From JBMNUM01 sp050946275 (GTDB lineage: Bacteria; Actinomycetota; Coriobacteriia; Coriobacteriales; CADBOM01), in the NCBI GenBank assembly GCA_050946275.1, contig JBMNUM010000009.1:1-64000 (forward strand): 64,000 nucleotides of DNA. Reading direction: 5' to 3'. The notes beneath the pieces are model-generated. The model was not told where the DNA came from and ran no database searches. It saw nothing but the letters and a program-made list of their open reading frames with translations. Position 1 is the stretch's first letter; each line of letters opens with the position of its first letter. Positions 27,789 through 36,941 of the stretch are shown here, piece by piece. Position numbers and translations under genes: made by a program.

Positions 27789-27931
27789 CATCGACGTGGG
27801 CGGTCGGTTTCCCGCACCACCTTTCCATGCGTTTGTCCGATGTGTTATTGGCTCTGGTTTAAACGTTGCGGGCAAGGTAACATATATACGTTATACGCAA
27901 ACCGCAGCTTAATCGAAGAAGGAAGCCGAAC

Positions 27932-29545
27932 GTGAAACCAGTCCTCATCATACCTACGTACGTTTGCGGCAATATCCAACAGGAGAACACTGGCGTTCTC
28001 AACACGTATGACCACATGACCGCGCTCGACCAGCCGGGCGAGTTGATGCGGTGCCTGAAGTCCATCCAGGACCTCGAGGAGAAGGCGCCCATCGTCATCC
28101 TCGTCGTCAGCGAGAAGGGCGTCGAGGAGGAGGCGCTCGACAAGATCCGCCTCGAGGCATCGTGCTTCCCGGACCTCGACATCACGGTCATCGGCGCCCC
28201 CGAGGAGGAGGCTCTGCACGGCCGTATGCTCCAGATGGGCATCGGCGACTTCGCGCATGGCATCCGCCTCTCCGGCTACGGCCCGTCGAAGAACCTCGGC
28301 CTCGTGTACGCCGCGGCCATGGGATACACGGCTGCCATCTTCATCGACGACGACGAGATCGTCGAGGAGCCCGATTTCATCGAGAAGGCCTGCTACGGCC
28401 TCGGCATGCTCACGCAAAACGAGATCCCGATCCTCATCAAGACCGGCTTCTACCTCGACGCGAGCGGAAGCTACCGCGCCAAGGACCGCCACAAGTGGTA
28501 CAACCGCTTCTGGCGCCAGCACCAGGGATTCAATGCTTGGATCGAGTCCGCGATGCACGGGCCGCGCCTGTCGTCGTCGAACACGGCGTACGGCGGATGC
28601 CTGGCGCTGCATCGCGAGGCGTTCAAGCGCGTGTCGTTTGACCCGTGGATTCCCCGCGGGGAGGACCTCGACTTCCTCCTCAACGTGCGCATGTACGGTT
28701 CCGAGGTCTGGTTCGACAACATGTGGAGCCTGCGCCATCTGCCGCCGCCCGTCTCCAAGCTGGAGTCGCGGCGCTTCACGCAGGACATCTACCGGTGGAT
28801 GTACGAGCAGCGCAAGCTCGAGTTCTCCGCCACGCAGATTGACCTGCTGCAGGTGACGCCGCGCTCGCTCAATCCCTATCCGGACCCGTTCCTGGATTCG
28901 TCCGTCAACTTCAACATCTTCATGACGTCCGTGCTGCGCAGCATCGCCCGCGCGGGTCATCGCAAGGGGTATTTCAACGCAGCGATGAAGGCGCGCAAGG
29001 ATGCGCGCGAGTACGCGAAGGAGCACTGCTCCGGGTACTTCTCCTTCCAGCGCAGGTGGCCCGAGGTGCTGGCGCTGCTCGAGGAGGACATCGCGCTCAA
29101 GGGCGTGTTCGAGAACGCTGCGGTGACGCCGTTGACGCCTGAGGAGATCGAGGAGCTCGAGCTCGATGCGCACGAGCCCGATCCCTACACCGCCTTCAAG
29201 GACGGCGGTGCTTACGAGGATGTCGTCTTCGATGTCGTCGATGGCGACGAGGAGCCGAGGACCGTGTACGCCGAGGCTCCGGGACAGGATGCCGCGCGCC
29301 CCGATGAGGACGCCGTCTCGTGGGAGCTCGATGCGCGGGGCGCGGAACGCGTGCCGGTCGAGCGCGTGCCGGTCGAGCCAATCCCCGTCGAGCGTGCGGA
29401 GGCGCCCGTCGAGGTTTCGCCGCGCGATGCGGGAGAGGGTGCTCCCGCGCGCCGCAGCAGGTCCGAGCTCGCCAAATCGCCGTTCGAGGACATCTTGAGG
29501 GAATACAAGGAGCAATCCGGCGATGACGGAAACGCCGAGCAGTAA
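27932..29545 (+). CDS. glycosyltransferase-like protein with acidic C-terminal tail
   Basis: The 537-residue protein has a GT-A type nucleotide-sugar fold: an N-terminal MKPVLIIPTYVCGN strand, a DDDE motif (Asp139-141 in IFIDDDEIVEE) expected to bind metal and nucleotide sugar, and GGCLALHREAF followed by PRGEDLDF. No membrane helix is apparent. Residues from about 405 on are acidic and probably disordered, including a short repeat ERVPVERVPVEPIPVER. The stop lies 23 nt inside the next gene, a sensor kinase, so the three genes 27932-31588 form an overlapping operon. The acceptor sugar is unknown. Confidence 0.72.
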   Translation: MKPVLIIPTYVCGNIQQENTGVLNTYDHMTALDQPGELMRCLKSIQDLEEKAPIVILVVSEKGVEEEALDKIRLEASCFPDLDITVIGAPEEEALHGRMLQMGIGDFAHGIRLSGYGPSKNLGLVYAAAMGYTAAIFIDDDEIVEEPDFIEKACYGLGMLTQNEIPILIKTGFYLDASGSYRAKDRHKWYNRFWRQHQGFNAWIESAMHGPRLSSSNTAYGGCLALHREAFKRVSFDPWIPRGEDLDFLLNVRMYGSEVWFDNMWSLRHLPPPVSKLESRRFTQDIYRWMYEQRKLEFSATQIDLLQVTPRSLNPYPDPFLDSSVNFNIFMTSVLRSIARAGHRKGYFNAAMKARKDAREYAKEHCSGYFSFQRRWPEVLALLEEDIALKGVFENAAVTPLTPEEIEELELDAHEPDPYTAFKDGGAYEDVVFDVVDGDEEPRTVYAEAPGQDAARPDEDAVSWELDARGAERVPVERVPVEPIPVERAEAPVEVSPRDAGEGAPARRSRSELAKSPFEDILREYKEQSGDDGNAEQ

Positions 29546-30878
29546 CAGACTCAGGCGGCCGAGGGTCAGCTTACGCTATGGCATCTTCATGGGTGTCTCG
29601 CTCATCCTCGTCCTCGCATTCATAGTGATGCTCGTCCTGGGAATCCGCTTGGATATCTTCGGGCTCGACATGCTCGGAACCATCGGTCTGGCCGCGAGCT
29701 GCTTCTCGCTTGGATGGTTCGCGAAGAATCCCGAGCGTCCCCGTGCCGATCAGACGAACAGGACGCTCGGGCTCGTCAGCGACACGCTTCAGTTCATGCG
29801 GCACGGCCTCACGAACGAATCGGCGCAGGAGGTGTGCAAGCTCCTGCTCCCGCAAACCTACGCGTCGTCGGTCGCCATCTACGCGAATGGCAATCTCATG
29901 GGCGTTTCCGGGTGCGACGACATCTGGAAGTCCGGCGATCCGGTGCCCATTCCGTGGGCGCCGACGCACTTCGAGTACGGGGCATCCTCGGTTATCCGCT
30001 CCAACGTGACCGACGAGGAGCCCGGCGCCTTCCCGACCTTCCTGAAGGCCTGCGTGTCCGCTCCGCTGATGGTGCAGGGCGAGCTCATCGGAACGCTCAA
30101 GTTCTACTATCTTCGCCATGCGGAGATCACGGAGTCGCAGCAGGCGATGGCGACGGGTTTCGCCGAGCTGCTCTCGACACAGCTGGCGCTTCACGAGCTC
30201 GATGAGAAGACGGAGCTTGCAACGAAGATGGAGCTCCGAGCGCTGCAGGCCCAGATCAATCCGCACTTCCTGTTCAACACGATCAACACCATCGCCTCGC
30301 TCATCAGAACCGACCCAAGACAAGCGAGGATTCTCCTACGCGAGTTTGCGGTGTTTTATCGCAGGACTTTGGAAAGTTCACAGGATTTAATTACGATTGA
30401 GTTAGAATTAACGCAGACCTTGCGCTATCTGGGATTCGAGAGGGCGCGGTTCGGGGCAGACAAGATCTTGCTGTCGAACTACATCGAGCCTGGCCTTGAG
30501 CAGCTTCAGGTACCCGCCTTCATCATCCAGCCGATTGTCGAGAACGCCGTCGGGCATGCGATGAGGCCGACTGGGGAACCGCTCCACATCCAGATCGACG
30601 TCAAGCGATCCGGGGACGACGTGGTGATATCGGTCGCCGATGACGGCGTGGGCATGGAGTCCACTGAACGCGACAAGGCGGTGAGCAAGGGCAGTTCGAA
30701 GGGCGCGGGAATCGCGCTCAAGAATGTCGATGACCGGCTCCGCAGCTGCTTCGGCAAGGGGTCGGGTATCAGCATCGAGTCGACTTTGGGAGTGGGCACC
30801 ACGGTCTACTTGAAGCTCGTTGGAGCTAGCAAGGACGCTGTTGGGAATGGCGTCTTGGAAGAAGGAGGCAACCAGTGA
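29523..30878 (+). CDS. LytS-type sensor histidine kinase
   Basis: A 451-residue membrane kinase of the His_kinase (LytS/YehU) class. Two membrane helices at about 20-65 are followed by a GAF-like domain (about 90-235), then the phosphoacceptor motif QINPHFLFNTINTI with H248 and a HATPase domain with NAVGHA and DDGVGM. AAGGAG precedes the ATG. Its end overlaps the response-regulator gene by 4 nt. The signal is unknown; LytS relatives often sense the cell envelope or small carboxylates. Confidence 0.9.
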   Translation: MTETPSSNRLRRPRVSLRYGIFMGVSLILVLAFIVMLVLGIRLDIFGLDMLGTIGLAASCFSLGWFAKNPERPRADQTNRTLGLVSDTLQFMRHGLTNESAQEVCKLLLPQTYASSVAIYANGNLMGVSGCDDIWKSGDPVPIPWAPTHFEYGASSVIRSNVTDEEPGAFPTFLKACVSAPLMVQGELIGTLKFYYLRHAEITESQQAMATGFAELLSTQLALHELDEKTELATKMELRALQAQINPHFLFNTINTIASLIRTDPRQARILLREFAVFYRRTLESSQDLITIELELTQTLRYLGFERARFGADKILLSNYIEPGLEQLQVPAFIIQPIVENAVGHAMRPTGEPLHIQIDVKRSGDDVVISVADDGVGMESTERDKAVSKGSSKGAGIALKNVDDRLRSCFGKGSGISIESTLGVGTTVYLKLVGASKDAVGNGVLEEGGNQ

Positions 30879-31588
30879 TTCGAGCAATGATCGTTGATGA
30901 CGAGGCCCCCGCGAGGTCGGAGCTTGAGTATCTGCTGAAGGAGACCGGCCAGGTCGAGGTCGTGGCCGAGGCGACGAACGTTCGCGAGGCGATCGAAGGG
31001 CTCAACGACAATCCGTGCGATGTCATGTTCCTCGACATCAGCATGCCCGGTGCCTCCGGACTGCAGCTCGCGCAGGCGCTGACGAAGATCTCGCGTCCGC
31101 CCGCGGTCGTGTTCGTGACCGCATTCGGCGAGCACGCCGTCGAGGCCTTCGAGGTCAACGCGGTGGACTACCTTGTGAAGCCCGTCGAGACCGAGCGTCT
31201 GTTCCAGGCCATCGAGAAGGTCAAGAAGCATGTCTCGATGGTCAACAAGAATTCCCCGGCCGAGCGCATCCCCGTCGAGAAGGGCGGCAAGAAGCTCCTC
31301 ATCTCCACGGACAAGATCCTCTACATCATGGCCAAGGACGATTACTCGTACCTGCACACGGCGTCGGACCGCTACCTGTCCACCGTGTCGCTGGCCCAGC
31401 TTGAGAGCAAGCTCGAGCTGCACGGGTTCTTCCGCGTGCACCGCGGCTATCTCGTGAACCTCGCGTGCGTCGAGGAGGTCACGCCCGTCAATGGCGGCAC
31501 GCTCCTGCTGACCCTCACGGGCACCGACGTGCAGATTCCCGTCTCGCGCCGCCGCGTGAGCGCGCTGAAGAAGGCTCTGGGGCTGTAG
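30875..31588 (+). CDS. LytTR response regulator
   Basis: A 237-residue regulator starting at GTG, whose codon overlaps the TGA of the kinase gene; GAAGGAGG precedes it. The receiver domain has D8/D9 and phosphoacceptor D54 (MFLDISMPG), with K-P at VDYLVKPVE. A LytTR DNA-binding domain (about 135-237) follows with DDYSYLH and RGYLVNL. It is the partner of the kinase encoded just upstream. Confidence 0.94.
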   Translation: MIRAMIVDDEAPARSELEYLLKETGQVEVVAEATNVREAIEGLNDNPCDVMFLDISMPGASGLQLAQALTKISRPPAVVFVTAFGEHAVEAFEVNAVDYLVKPVETERLFQAIEKVKKHVSMVNKNSPAERIPVEKGGKKLLISTDKILYIMAKDDYSYLHTASDRYLSTVSLAQLESKLELHGFFRVHRGYLVNLACVEEVTPVNGGTLLLTLTGTDVQIPVSRRRVSALKKALGL

Positions 31589-31591
31589 TTG

Positions 31592-31620
31592 TTCCGAGCG
31601 TCCTGACGGAACGCTCGGAA
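31592..31620 (+). terminator. hairpin after the LytTR gene
   Basis: TTCCGAGCGT (31592-31601) pairs perfectly with ACGCTCGGAA (31611-31620). It begins 3 nt after the stop of the regulator gene. Confidence 0.5.
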
Positions 31621-31677
31621 GCGCTCGATGCTGCGAAGCGCCCCAGCACGCCGCCTACACACGAATCGAAGGCCCCG

Positions 31678-31712
31678 CGGGCACAAGCCCAGCGGGGCCT
31701 TCGCTTAGTGCG
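31678..31712. terminator. strong GC hairpin in the gap before the DMT transporter
   Basis: GAAGGCCCCGC (31678-31688) pairs perfectly with GCGGGGCCTTC (31702-31712) around a 13-nt loop. It is a second, stronger terminator for the LytSR operon. The remaining part of 31589-31934 holds no recognisable gene. Confidence 0.65.
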
Positions 31713-31934
31713 TATTCGTCGCACTGGATGCGCTTCTCGCTGACCCTACGAACGATACCCCGGCTTTCTTTGATCCACATTCCATGTGTCATTCGCGGGC
31801 GCTTTGGGTTCATTGGCGTGCGCACCGTGCGCCTTGTTGTCATATGACATAGAATCGTCGGGCAGGCTCGCTGGACGCGTCCGGGAGGGCGTGGCTGCGG
31901 GGGTGTTGGTTCGGTACCGCTCAGGTGGTGCAAC

Positions 31935-32870
31935 ATGAATCAGAAGACCAAGGGCTCGAGCGCGCCCGCTATTCTCTTCGCGCTCATCGCGGGTGGGGCA
32001 TACGGTGTCGGCGGGGCTTTCAGCCAGATCGCCAAATCCCATGGACTGGAAATAGGGCATCTCGTAGTCATGCAATGCGTGGCGGCCCTGATTATCCTCG
32101 CTGTTCTCGCGGCGGTGAAATTCGGTTTCAAGATGCCGCGCAAGCAGATGGTCCAGCTGTTCTTCCTCGGCATGTCGAACGTGTTCTCGTCGATCGCGTA
32201 CTTCCTCGCGATCGACCTCATCTCGGTTGGTGCCGCGGTGGCCATCCAGTTCCAGTACGTGTGGATCGCCGTCGTGTTCCAGAGCATCTTCGACCGCAAG
32301 GCGCCCAAGCCCATGATGGTGGTCGCCGCCGTGCTGATCGTCGTGGGCGCCCTCATGGCGAGCGGTCTTGCCGAGGAGATAGTCTCCGGCTCCTTCCAGA
32401 TGGATCCGATGGGCCTCGTGGCGGGCATCTGCTGTGCCATCTCGTACGCGCTCTTCATCGCGTTGAACAACCGCATCGCAACCGAGTATCACCCGGTGAC
32501 GCGCTCGTTCTATCTCATCGCCGGCGCCGTGGTCCTCGCGCTTATCGTGCTGCCCTTCATGGGAGCGGGTCCGCTTCCGTCGCCGGGCGTCTTCGTGCCC
32601 TGGGGATTCTTCATGGGAGCCATCATGATCGTCATCCCCACGCTCTGCATCGTCGCGGCGTCGAACAAGCTTCCCGGTGGCCTCGTGGCGATTCTCACGT
32701 CTGCCGAATTGCCCGTGGCCGTGCTCGCGGGCTGCCTCATGCTGGGGGAGGGTGTGACTCCCATCTCGGTCGCGGGCGTCATCATCATCTGCGCCGCGAT
32801 CGTGCTCTCGGAATCGGGCAGCTTCTTCGCCAAGCGCAGGGGGAGCGAGGCCGGCGACATCGCGAGGTGA
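31935..32870 (+). CDS. DMT-superfamily (EamA) transporter
   Basis: A 311-residue inner-membrane protein with about ten hydrophobic segments in two repeats of the EamA type (first GGAYGVGGAFSQIAKSHG, second GICCAISYALFIALNNRIA). Such proteins move metabolites such as amino acids or sugars; the substrate is unknown. AGGTGG lies upstream of the ATG. The gene ends about 70 bp before the promoter of the next operon. Confidence 0.88.
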   Translation: MNQKTKGSSAPAILFALIAGGAYGVGGAFSQIAKSHGLEIGHLVVMQCVAALIILAVLAAVKFGFKMPRKQMVQLFFLGMSNVFSSIAYFLAIDLISVGAAVAIQFQYVWIAVVFQSIFDRKAPKPMMVVAAVLIVVGALMASGLAEEIVSGSFQMDPMGLVAGICCAISYALFIALNNRIATEYHPVTRSFYLIAGAVVLALIVLPFMGAGPLPSPGVFVPWGFFMGAIMIVIPTLCIVAASNKLPGGLVAILTSAELPVAVLAGCLMLGEGVTPISVAGVIIICAAIVLSESGSFFAKRRGSEAGDIAR

Positions 32871-32938
32871 CGCGCTCGGATTCCCCGTCCCCGCATGTGC
32901 GGCGCCTCATCGGCATCAACGGATCTACCCGTTCTTCC

Positions 32939-32967
32939 TTGCCCTGAAATTGCAGAATGCCTACCAT
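32939..32967 (+). promoter_or_regulatory. promoter of the FAD oxidoreductase operon
   Basis: TTGCCC (32939-32944) and TACCAT (32962-32967) are 17 nt apart. The surrounding bases match those of the gdhA promoter at 36942-36970, including TGCCTACCATTGAAT across the -10 region. The transcript would start near 32974, about 40 nt before the ATG. Confidence 0.7.
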
Positions 32968-33014
32968 TGAATTACCGCGTTAAAAGGTGGTTTTCTTCGA
33001 GAAAGGAGCTGCAG

Positions 33015-34544
33015 ATGGCAAGGCACTACGATATTGTCGTGGTCGGTGCCGGCAACGGCGGACTCATGGCTGCGACAACGGCTGCGAAGAACGGCATGAA
33101 AACGCTCTTGATCGAGCGCCACAACGTTCCCGGCGGCAGCGCAACGAGCTTCGTCAGGGGGCGGTTCGAATTCGAGGTCTCGCTCCACGAGTTCGCCAAC
33201 ATCGGCTCGAGGGAGAACCCCGGAAGCTATCGTGCGATGTTCGACGAGAACGGCATCGACGTCGATTGGCGCCTCGAGGACCACGTGTTCCGCCTGGTGG
33301 TTCCCTCCGAGGGCATCGATGCCAACATGCCCTGCGGGCTTGTCCCGTTCGCTGATGAGATGGAGCGGCAGGTTCCCGGTTCCAAGGGTCCGCTCATGAA
33401 GATGTTCGGCGCTGTGGGCCAGTCGATGCCGGCGCATGCATACGTCACGTCCGGCCAGGCCGAGGCGGAGGTCATCAAGGAGAAGTATCCCGATTACTGG
33501 AAGATGACCTGCATGACGCTCCAGGAGGGTCTCGACTTCTTCGGGATTCCCAAGAAAGCCCAGCTCATCTTCACCACCTACTGGTCGTATCAGGGCATCC
33601 CGGCGAGCATGGCCAACTTCTTCAACTACACCGCGATGACGATGGCCTATATCATCTACGGCCCCGCGATGCCCGGCAACCGCAGCCACGGCCTGTCCAT
33701 GGCCATCGAGAAGGTGGCGCACGAGTCCGGATGCGAGATCTGGTACGACACCGAGGTCGAGAAGATCATCGTCCGCGACGGGAAGGTCTGCGGCGTCATC
33801 GCCCGTGGCGAGGAGATCGAAGCCGAGCAGGTTATCGCGAACATGAACCCGAACACGGTCTTCGGCAAGATGATCGACCCGGAGGACGCGCCGGAGCGCC
33901 AGGTCAAGATGGCGAATTCCCGCAGCCTCGGCCTCGTCCTGCACACCGCGTATCTCGGCATGAACAAGACGGCGGAGGAGCTCGGCCTCGACAGCTACAC
34001 CTATTTCATGCCTCCCGTGAGCGATAGCGACAAATGCTACGAGCTGGGTCACGAGCTCGACAACGACTACGTGATCCTGAACTGCATGAACAACGCGCTT
34101 CCCGACTTCTCCCCCGAGGGAACCTCGGTCCTGTTCCTCACGGGCGCCACGTTCGGCGATGCCTGGAAGGACGTCAAGCCCGAGGAGTACCGCAAGGTGA
34201 AGGAGCGCCTCGCGAAGCATATGATCGAGGTCAGCGAGAGGGTTCTCGGCATAGAGATCACGCCGTATATCGAGGAGATTGAGATTGCCGGCGCAGCGAC
34301 GTTCGCCCGCTACCTGAACACGCCCATGGGAACGCCCTACGGCTACGAGGTGTTCAACAACGACGCGTTCATCACGCGCAACCTCGCGCTTGCGAAGGAC
34401 CGCGCGATGCCCGGTCTGCGCATTGTCGGCGCCGGCTCCGAGGTCCAGGACGGCTACGGCCCGACCTACCTGTCCGGATTCAGGGCCGCGAAGTTCGACA
34501 TCGCGGAGATCAACGCGAAGAAGCAGCAAACGCTCGTCCAGTAG
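33015..34544 (+). CDS. FAD-dependent oxidoreductase, phytoene-desaturase-like
   Basis: A 509-residue flavoprotein. ATG 33015 is chosen because GAAAGGAG precedes it. The N-terminus has the dinucleotide-binding motif VVGAGNGGLMAATTA, then ERHNVPGGSATSF, as in the CrtI/retinol-saturase-like group (COG1233). The C-terminus has the FAD-closing motif GLRIVGAGSEVQDGYGP. No carotenoid genes are nearby, so a carotenoid substrate is not supported. The next genes are a flavin/2Fe-2S reductase (49 nt downstream) and a Lon-like ATPase, which suggests a multi-protein redox system in which this protein is the catalytic component. Confidence 0.85.
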   Translation: MARHYDIVVVGAGNGGLMAATTAAKNGMKTLLIERHNVPGGSATSFVRGRFEFEVSLHEFANIGSRENPGSYRAMFDENGIDVDWRLEDHVFRLVVPSEGIDANMPCGLVPFADEMERQVPGSKGPLMKMFGAVGQSMPAHAYVTSGQAEAEVIKEKYPDYWKMTCMTLQEGLDFFGIPKKAQLIFTTYWSYQGIPASMANFFNYTAMTMAYIIYGPAMPGNRSHGLSMAIEKVAHESGCEIWYDTEVEKIIVRDGKVCGVIARGEEIEAEQVIANMNPNTVFGKMIDPEDAPERQVKMANSRSLGLVLHTAYLGMNKTAEELGLDSYTYFMPPVSDSDKCYELGHELDNDYVILNCMNNALPDFSPEGTSVLFLTGATFGDAWKDVKPEEYRKVKERLAKHMIEVSERVLGIEITPYIEEIEIAGAATFARYLNTPMGTPYGYEVFNNDAFITRNLALAKDRAMPGLRIVGAGSEVQDGYGPTYLSGFRAAKFDIAEINAKKQQTLVQ

Positions 34545-34593
34545 TCCGCGTATACGCCGCAAACCGAGATACACCTTAAGGAGTTGAGAACAG

Positions 34594-35799
34594 ATGGCAG
34601 ATACCACAATCAACAGCGGGGCTGTTGCGGACCTGGGTGGTCTGATCGAGCAGCGCGAGGCCAAGATCGCCGCAGCTAGCACCGATCGTCCCAAGTTCGA
34701 CTTCAACGCGAACAAGCTCGCCCGCTCGTTGCATCCCGATCGCCAGCATTTCCTGGTTTCCGCAGTGGAGGAGCTCCAGGCGGAGTGCAAGTGCTATACG
34801 CTCGTCCCGGATCCCGATGAGGGCACCGACCATGTCGCGTATTTCGCACCCGGCCAGTATGTGACGGTCTTCGTCGATATCGACGGCGTTCCCACGACCC
34901 GCGCCTACTCGATCTCGTCGTCTCCGCGCGCCTCTCTCGACGGCAAGCTCGAGATCACGGTCAAGAACACCGACGGCGGCTTCGTCTCCCCGTGGATCCT
35001 GGAGAACTGGAAGGAAGGCGACAAGGTCGAGACCTCCGGCCCGCTCGGAGAGTTCTTCTACATCTCCCTGCGCGACGCGCCGGCCGTCATCGCCCTCGCC
35101 GGCGGCAGCGGCATCACGCCGTTTTTGTCCATGGCACGTGCGATCGCGGATGGAGACGAGGACTTCAACCTCACGATCCTGCTCGGCAGCCGTACCGAGG
35201 ACCAGATTCTCTACAAGGACGAGTTCGACCGCATCCAGGCCGCTACCGACAAGGTCAAGGTGGTCCATGTCCTTTCCGACGAGGAGAAGGATGGCTTCGA
35301 GCACGGCTTCCTGACCGCGGAGCTTATCGAGAAGTATGCACCGGCAGGGGAGCCGTATTCCGTCTTCATGTGCGGCCCGCAGGTGATGTACGCGTTCGCG
35401 GACAAGGAGCTCGAGAAGCTCGGGCTCATCCGCAAGTACATCCGCCGCGAGCTCTTCGGCGAGATCTTCAACCCGCAGGACGAGCCGGATTGGCCCGCCG
35501 ATGCCGAGATCCCCGAGGAGGTCGCCATCACGGTCACCATCAAGGGCGAATCGAAGACGGTCAAGGGAAGCGGAAGCGATTCCGTCATGCGCATCTTGGA
35601 GAAGAGCGGCATAGCCGTTCCGGCCAAGTGCCGCAGCGGCGAGTGCGGCTGGTGCCGCAGCCGCCTCATCTCGGGAGAGGTCTTCATGCCCGATGCGCTT
35701 GATGGGCGACGCATGGCAGACAAGAAGTACGGGTACATCCATCCGTGCATCGCGTTCCCGCTGTCCGACCTCGTCATCGAAGTCTCGCCGGTCAAATGA
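34594..35799 (+). CDS. flavin reductase with C-terminal plant-type 2Fe-2S domain
   Basis: A 401-residue electron-transfer protein. It has a ferredoxin-reductase-type FAD domain (TTRAYSISSSPRA), an NAD(P) domain (LAGGSGITPFLSM and FMCGPQVMY), and a C-terminal ferredoxin domain whose cysteines C346, C351, C354 and C385 fit a plant-type 2Fe-2S cluster. This is the layout of oxygenase reductases and Hmp-like proteins. It would pass electrons from NAD(P)H to a partner, most simply the FAD oxidoreductase encoded upstream. AAGGAG precedes the ATG. Its stop overlaps the next gene as ATGA. Confidence 0.9.
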   Translation: MADTTINSGAVADLGGLIEQREAKIAAASTDRPKFDFNANKLARSLHPDRQHFLVSAVEELQAECKCYTLVPDPDEGTDHVAYFAPGQYVTVFVDIDGVPTTRAYSISSSPRASLDGKLEITVKNTDGGFVSPWILENWKEGDKVETSGPLGEFFYISLRDAPAVIALAGGSGITPFLSMARAIADGDEDFNLTILLGSRTEDQILYKDEFDRIQAATDKVKVVHVLSDEEKDGFEHGFLTAELIEKYAPAGEPYSVFMCGPQVMYAFADKELEKLGLIRKYIRRELFGEIFNPQDEPDWPADAEIPEEVAITVTIKGESKTVKGSGSDSVMRILEKSGIAVPAKCRSGECGWCRSRLISGEVFMPDALDGRRMADKKYGYIHPCIAFPLSDLVIEVSPVK

Positions 35800-36866
35800 C
35801 GGTCCAGAAGGGAATAGTGGAGTCCTCCCGTCCGCTCGTCGACAGCAGCTCGTCTCCCGCCGAGCTCCGCGCCGCGTTGACGCATCTCGAGGATTCGGGG
35901 CTGTTGCCCGGCAACATCGTTGAATGGGCGAGGCGCAACCTTGATACGTGCGAGGATCATGACGCCGCTGAAATCGAGCGGCGTCATGCCCGCGCGGCGG
36001 TTGCCCTCGTGCTCTCGATCGACTGGGGAGATGGCTCCAGGACGCTGCGCTCCCGCAACGTCCCCAAGCGCATCGATCCGGTTTGGGCGCGGAGTTTCCT
36101 CGACCGCGAGCTCTACGGCCTGCAGGAGGTCAAGCAACGCGTGCTCGAGACGATCGTGCAGATGAACCGCACGCATACGGTTCCGGCCTATGGCATGCTG
36201 CTCGTGGGGCCGGCGGGAACCGGCAAGTCGCGCATCGCCGCCTGCGTTGCGCATCTTCTCGGCCGACCGTACGCCGTGATCGACATGAGCGCGATCCGCG
36301 ACGTCGAGGCCATCACGGGGTCGCCGCGGCTGTATGCCAATGCCCGGCCGGGTCTGGTCATGCAGACGCTCGCATCCGCCGGCAGCCCCAACGTGGTCTT
36401 CATCGTCAACGAGCTCGACAAGATAGGGGAGACTGCGCAGGGCGGAAACCCCTCGTATGCACTGCTCTCCCTGCTCGATCATATGGGATTCATCGACAAC
36501 TACCTCGAGTGCTCGGTCCCCACGGAGGGCATCTACGTCATCGGCACGGCAAACGATGCATCTACCATCTCCTCGCCGGTGCTCTCCCGCCTCAGCGTGA
36601 TCGACGTTCCCGACTACACGCTTGACGAGAAGAAGATCATCCTCCGCGACTTCGCCCTCCCGCGCGTGCTCGACAGGCTCGGCATGAAGCCGGACGAGTG
36701 CACGGTGAGCGATGCCGCGGTGACGGCGATAGTGGAGCGCTACGCCGGTCTGCCGGGGGCACGCGAGCTCGAGCAGGAGGCGGAGCACCTCGCATCGCAC
36801 GCGCTCTATCGGATCGAGGCCGAGGGCATTGACTCCGTGCACTACGACATCGGCAATCTCCCGTAA
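35796..36866 (+). CDS. orphan Lon-type AAA+ ATPase without protease domain
   Basis: A 356-residue ATPase coupled by ATGA to the reductase gene. Residues about 105-125 (LDRELYGLQEVKQRVLETI) match the start of the Lon AAA+ module, followed by Walker A GPAGTGKS at 138-145, a Walker B-like FIVNELDKIG, a sensor region IGTANDAS and the Lon-like small domain (LPGARELEQE). The N-terminal Lon substrate domain is replaced by a short unrelated helix-rich region, and the Ser-Lys protease domain is absent. I infer a remodelling or maturation factor for the redox proteins encoded upstream, by analogy with other AAA+ activases; no direct evidence. Confidence 0.8.
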   Translation: MTVQKGIVESSRPLVDSSSSPAELRAALTHLEDSGLLPGNIVEWARRNLDTCEDHDAAEIERRHARAAVALVLSIDWGDGSRTLRSRNVPKRIDPVWARSFLDRELYGLQEVKQRVLETIVQMNRTHTVPAYGMLLVGPAGTGKSRIAACVAHLLGRPYAVIDMSAIRDVEAITGSPRLYANARPGLVMQTLASAGSPNVVFIVNELDKIGETAQGGNPSYALLSLLDHMGFIDNYLECSVPTEGIYVIGTANDASTISSPVLSRLSVIDVPDYTLDEKKIILRDFALPRVLDRLGMKPDECTVSDAAVTAIVERYAGLPGARELEQEAEHLASHALYRIEAEGIDSVHYDIGNLP

Positions 36867-36912
36867 GGCCCGGGTCATGTGGGAAGACGATGGGAGCGAA
36901 GACCCGTCGCCC

Positions 36913-36933
36913 GTGTTAACAGAGTTTTAACAC
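36913..36933. promoter_or_regulatory. operator-like inverted repeat upstream of gdhA
   Basis: GTGTTAA (36913-36919) and TTAACAC (36927-36933) form a perfect 7-bp inverted repeat with a 7-nt centre, 9 nt upstream of the gdhA -35 box. This is the geometry of an activator or repressor site. It is not present at the matching promoter at 32939. Confidence 0.45.
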
Positions 36934-36941
36934 GCTTTTCC

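Noticed and set aside
25629..27875. 748-residue open frame on the minus strand opposite the acyl-CoA synthetase
   Set aside because: It mirrors the synthetase codon by codon (GC-rich shadow frame), has no ribosome site and no recognisable domain.
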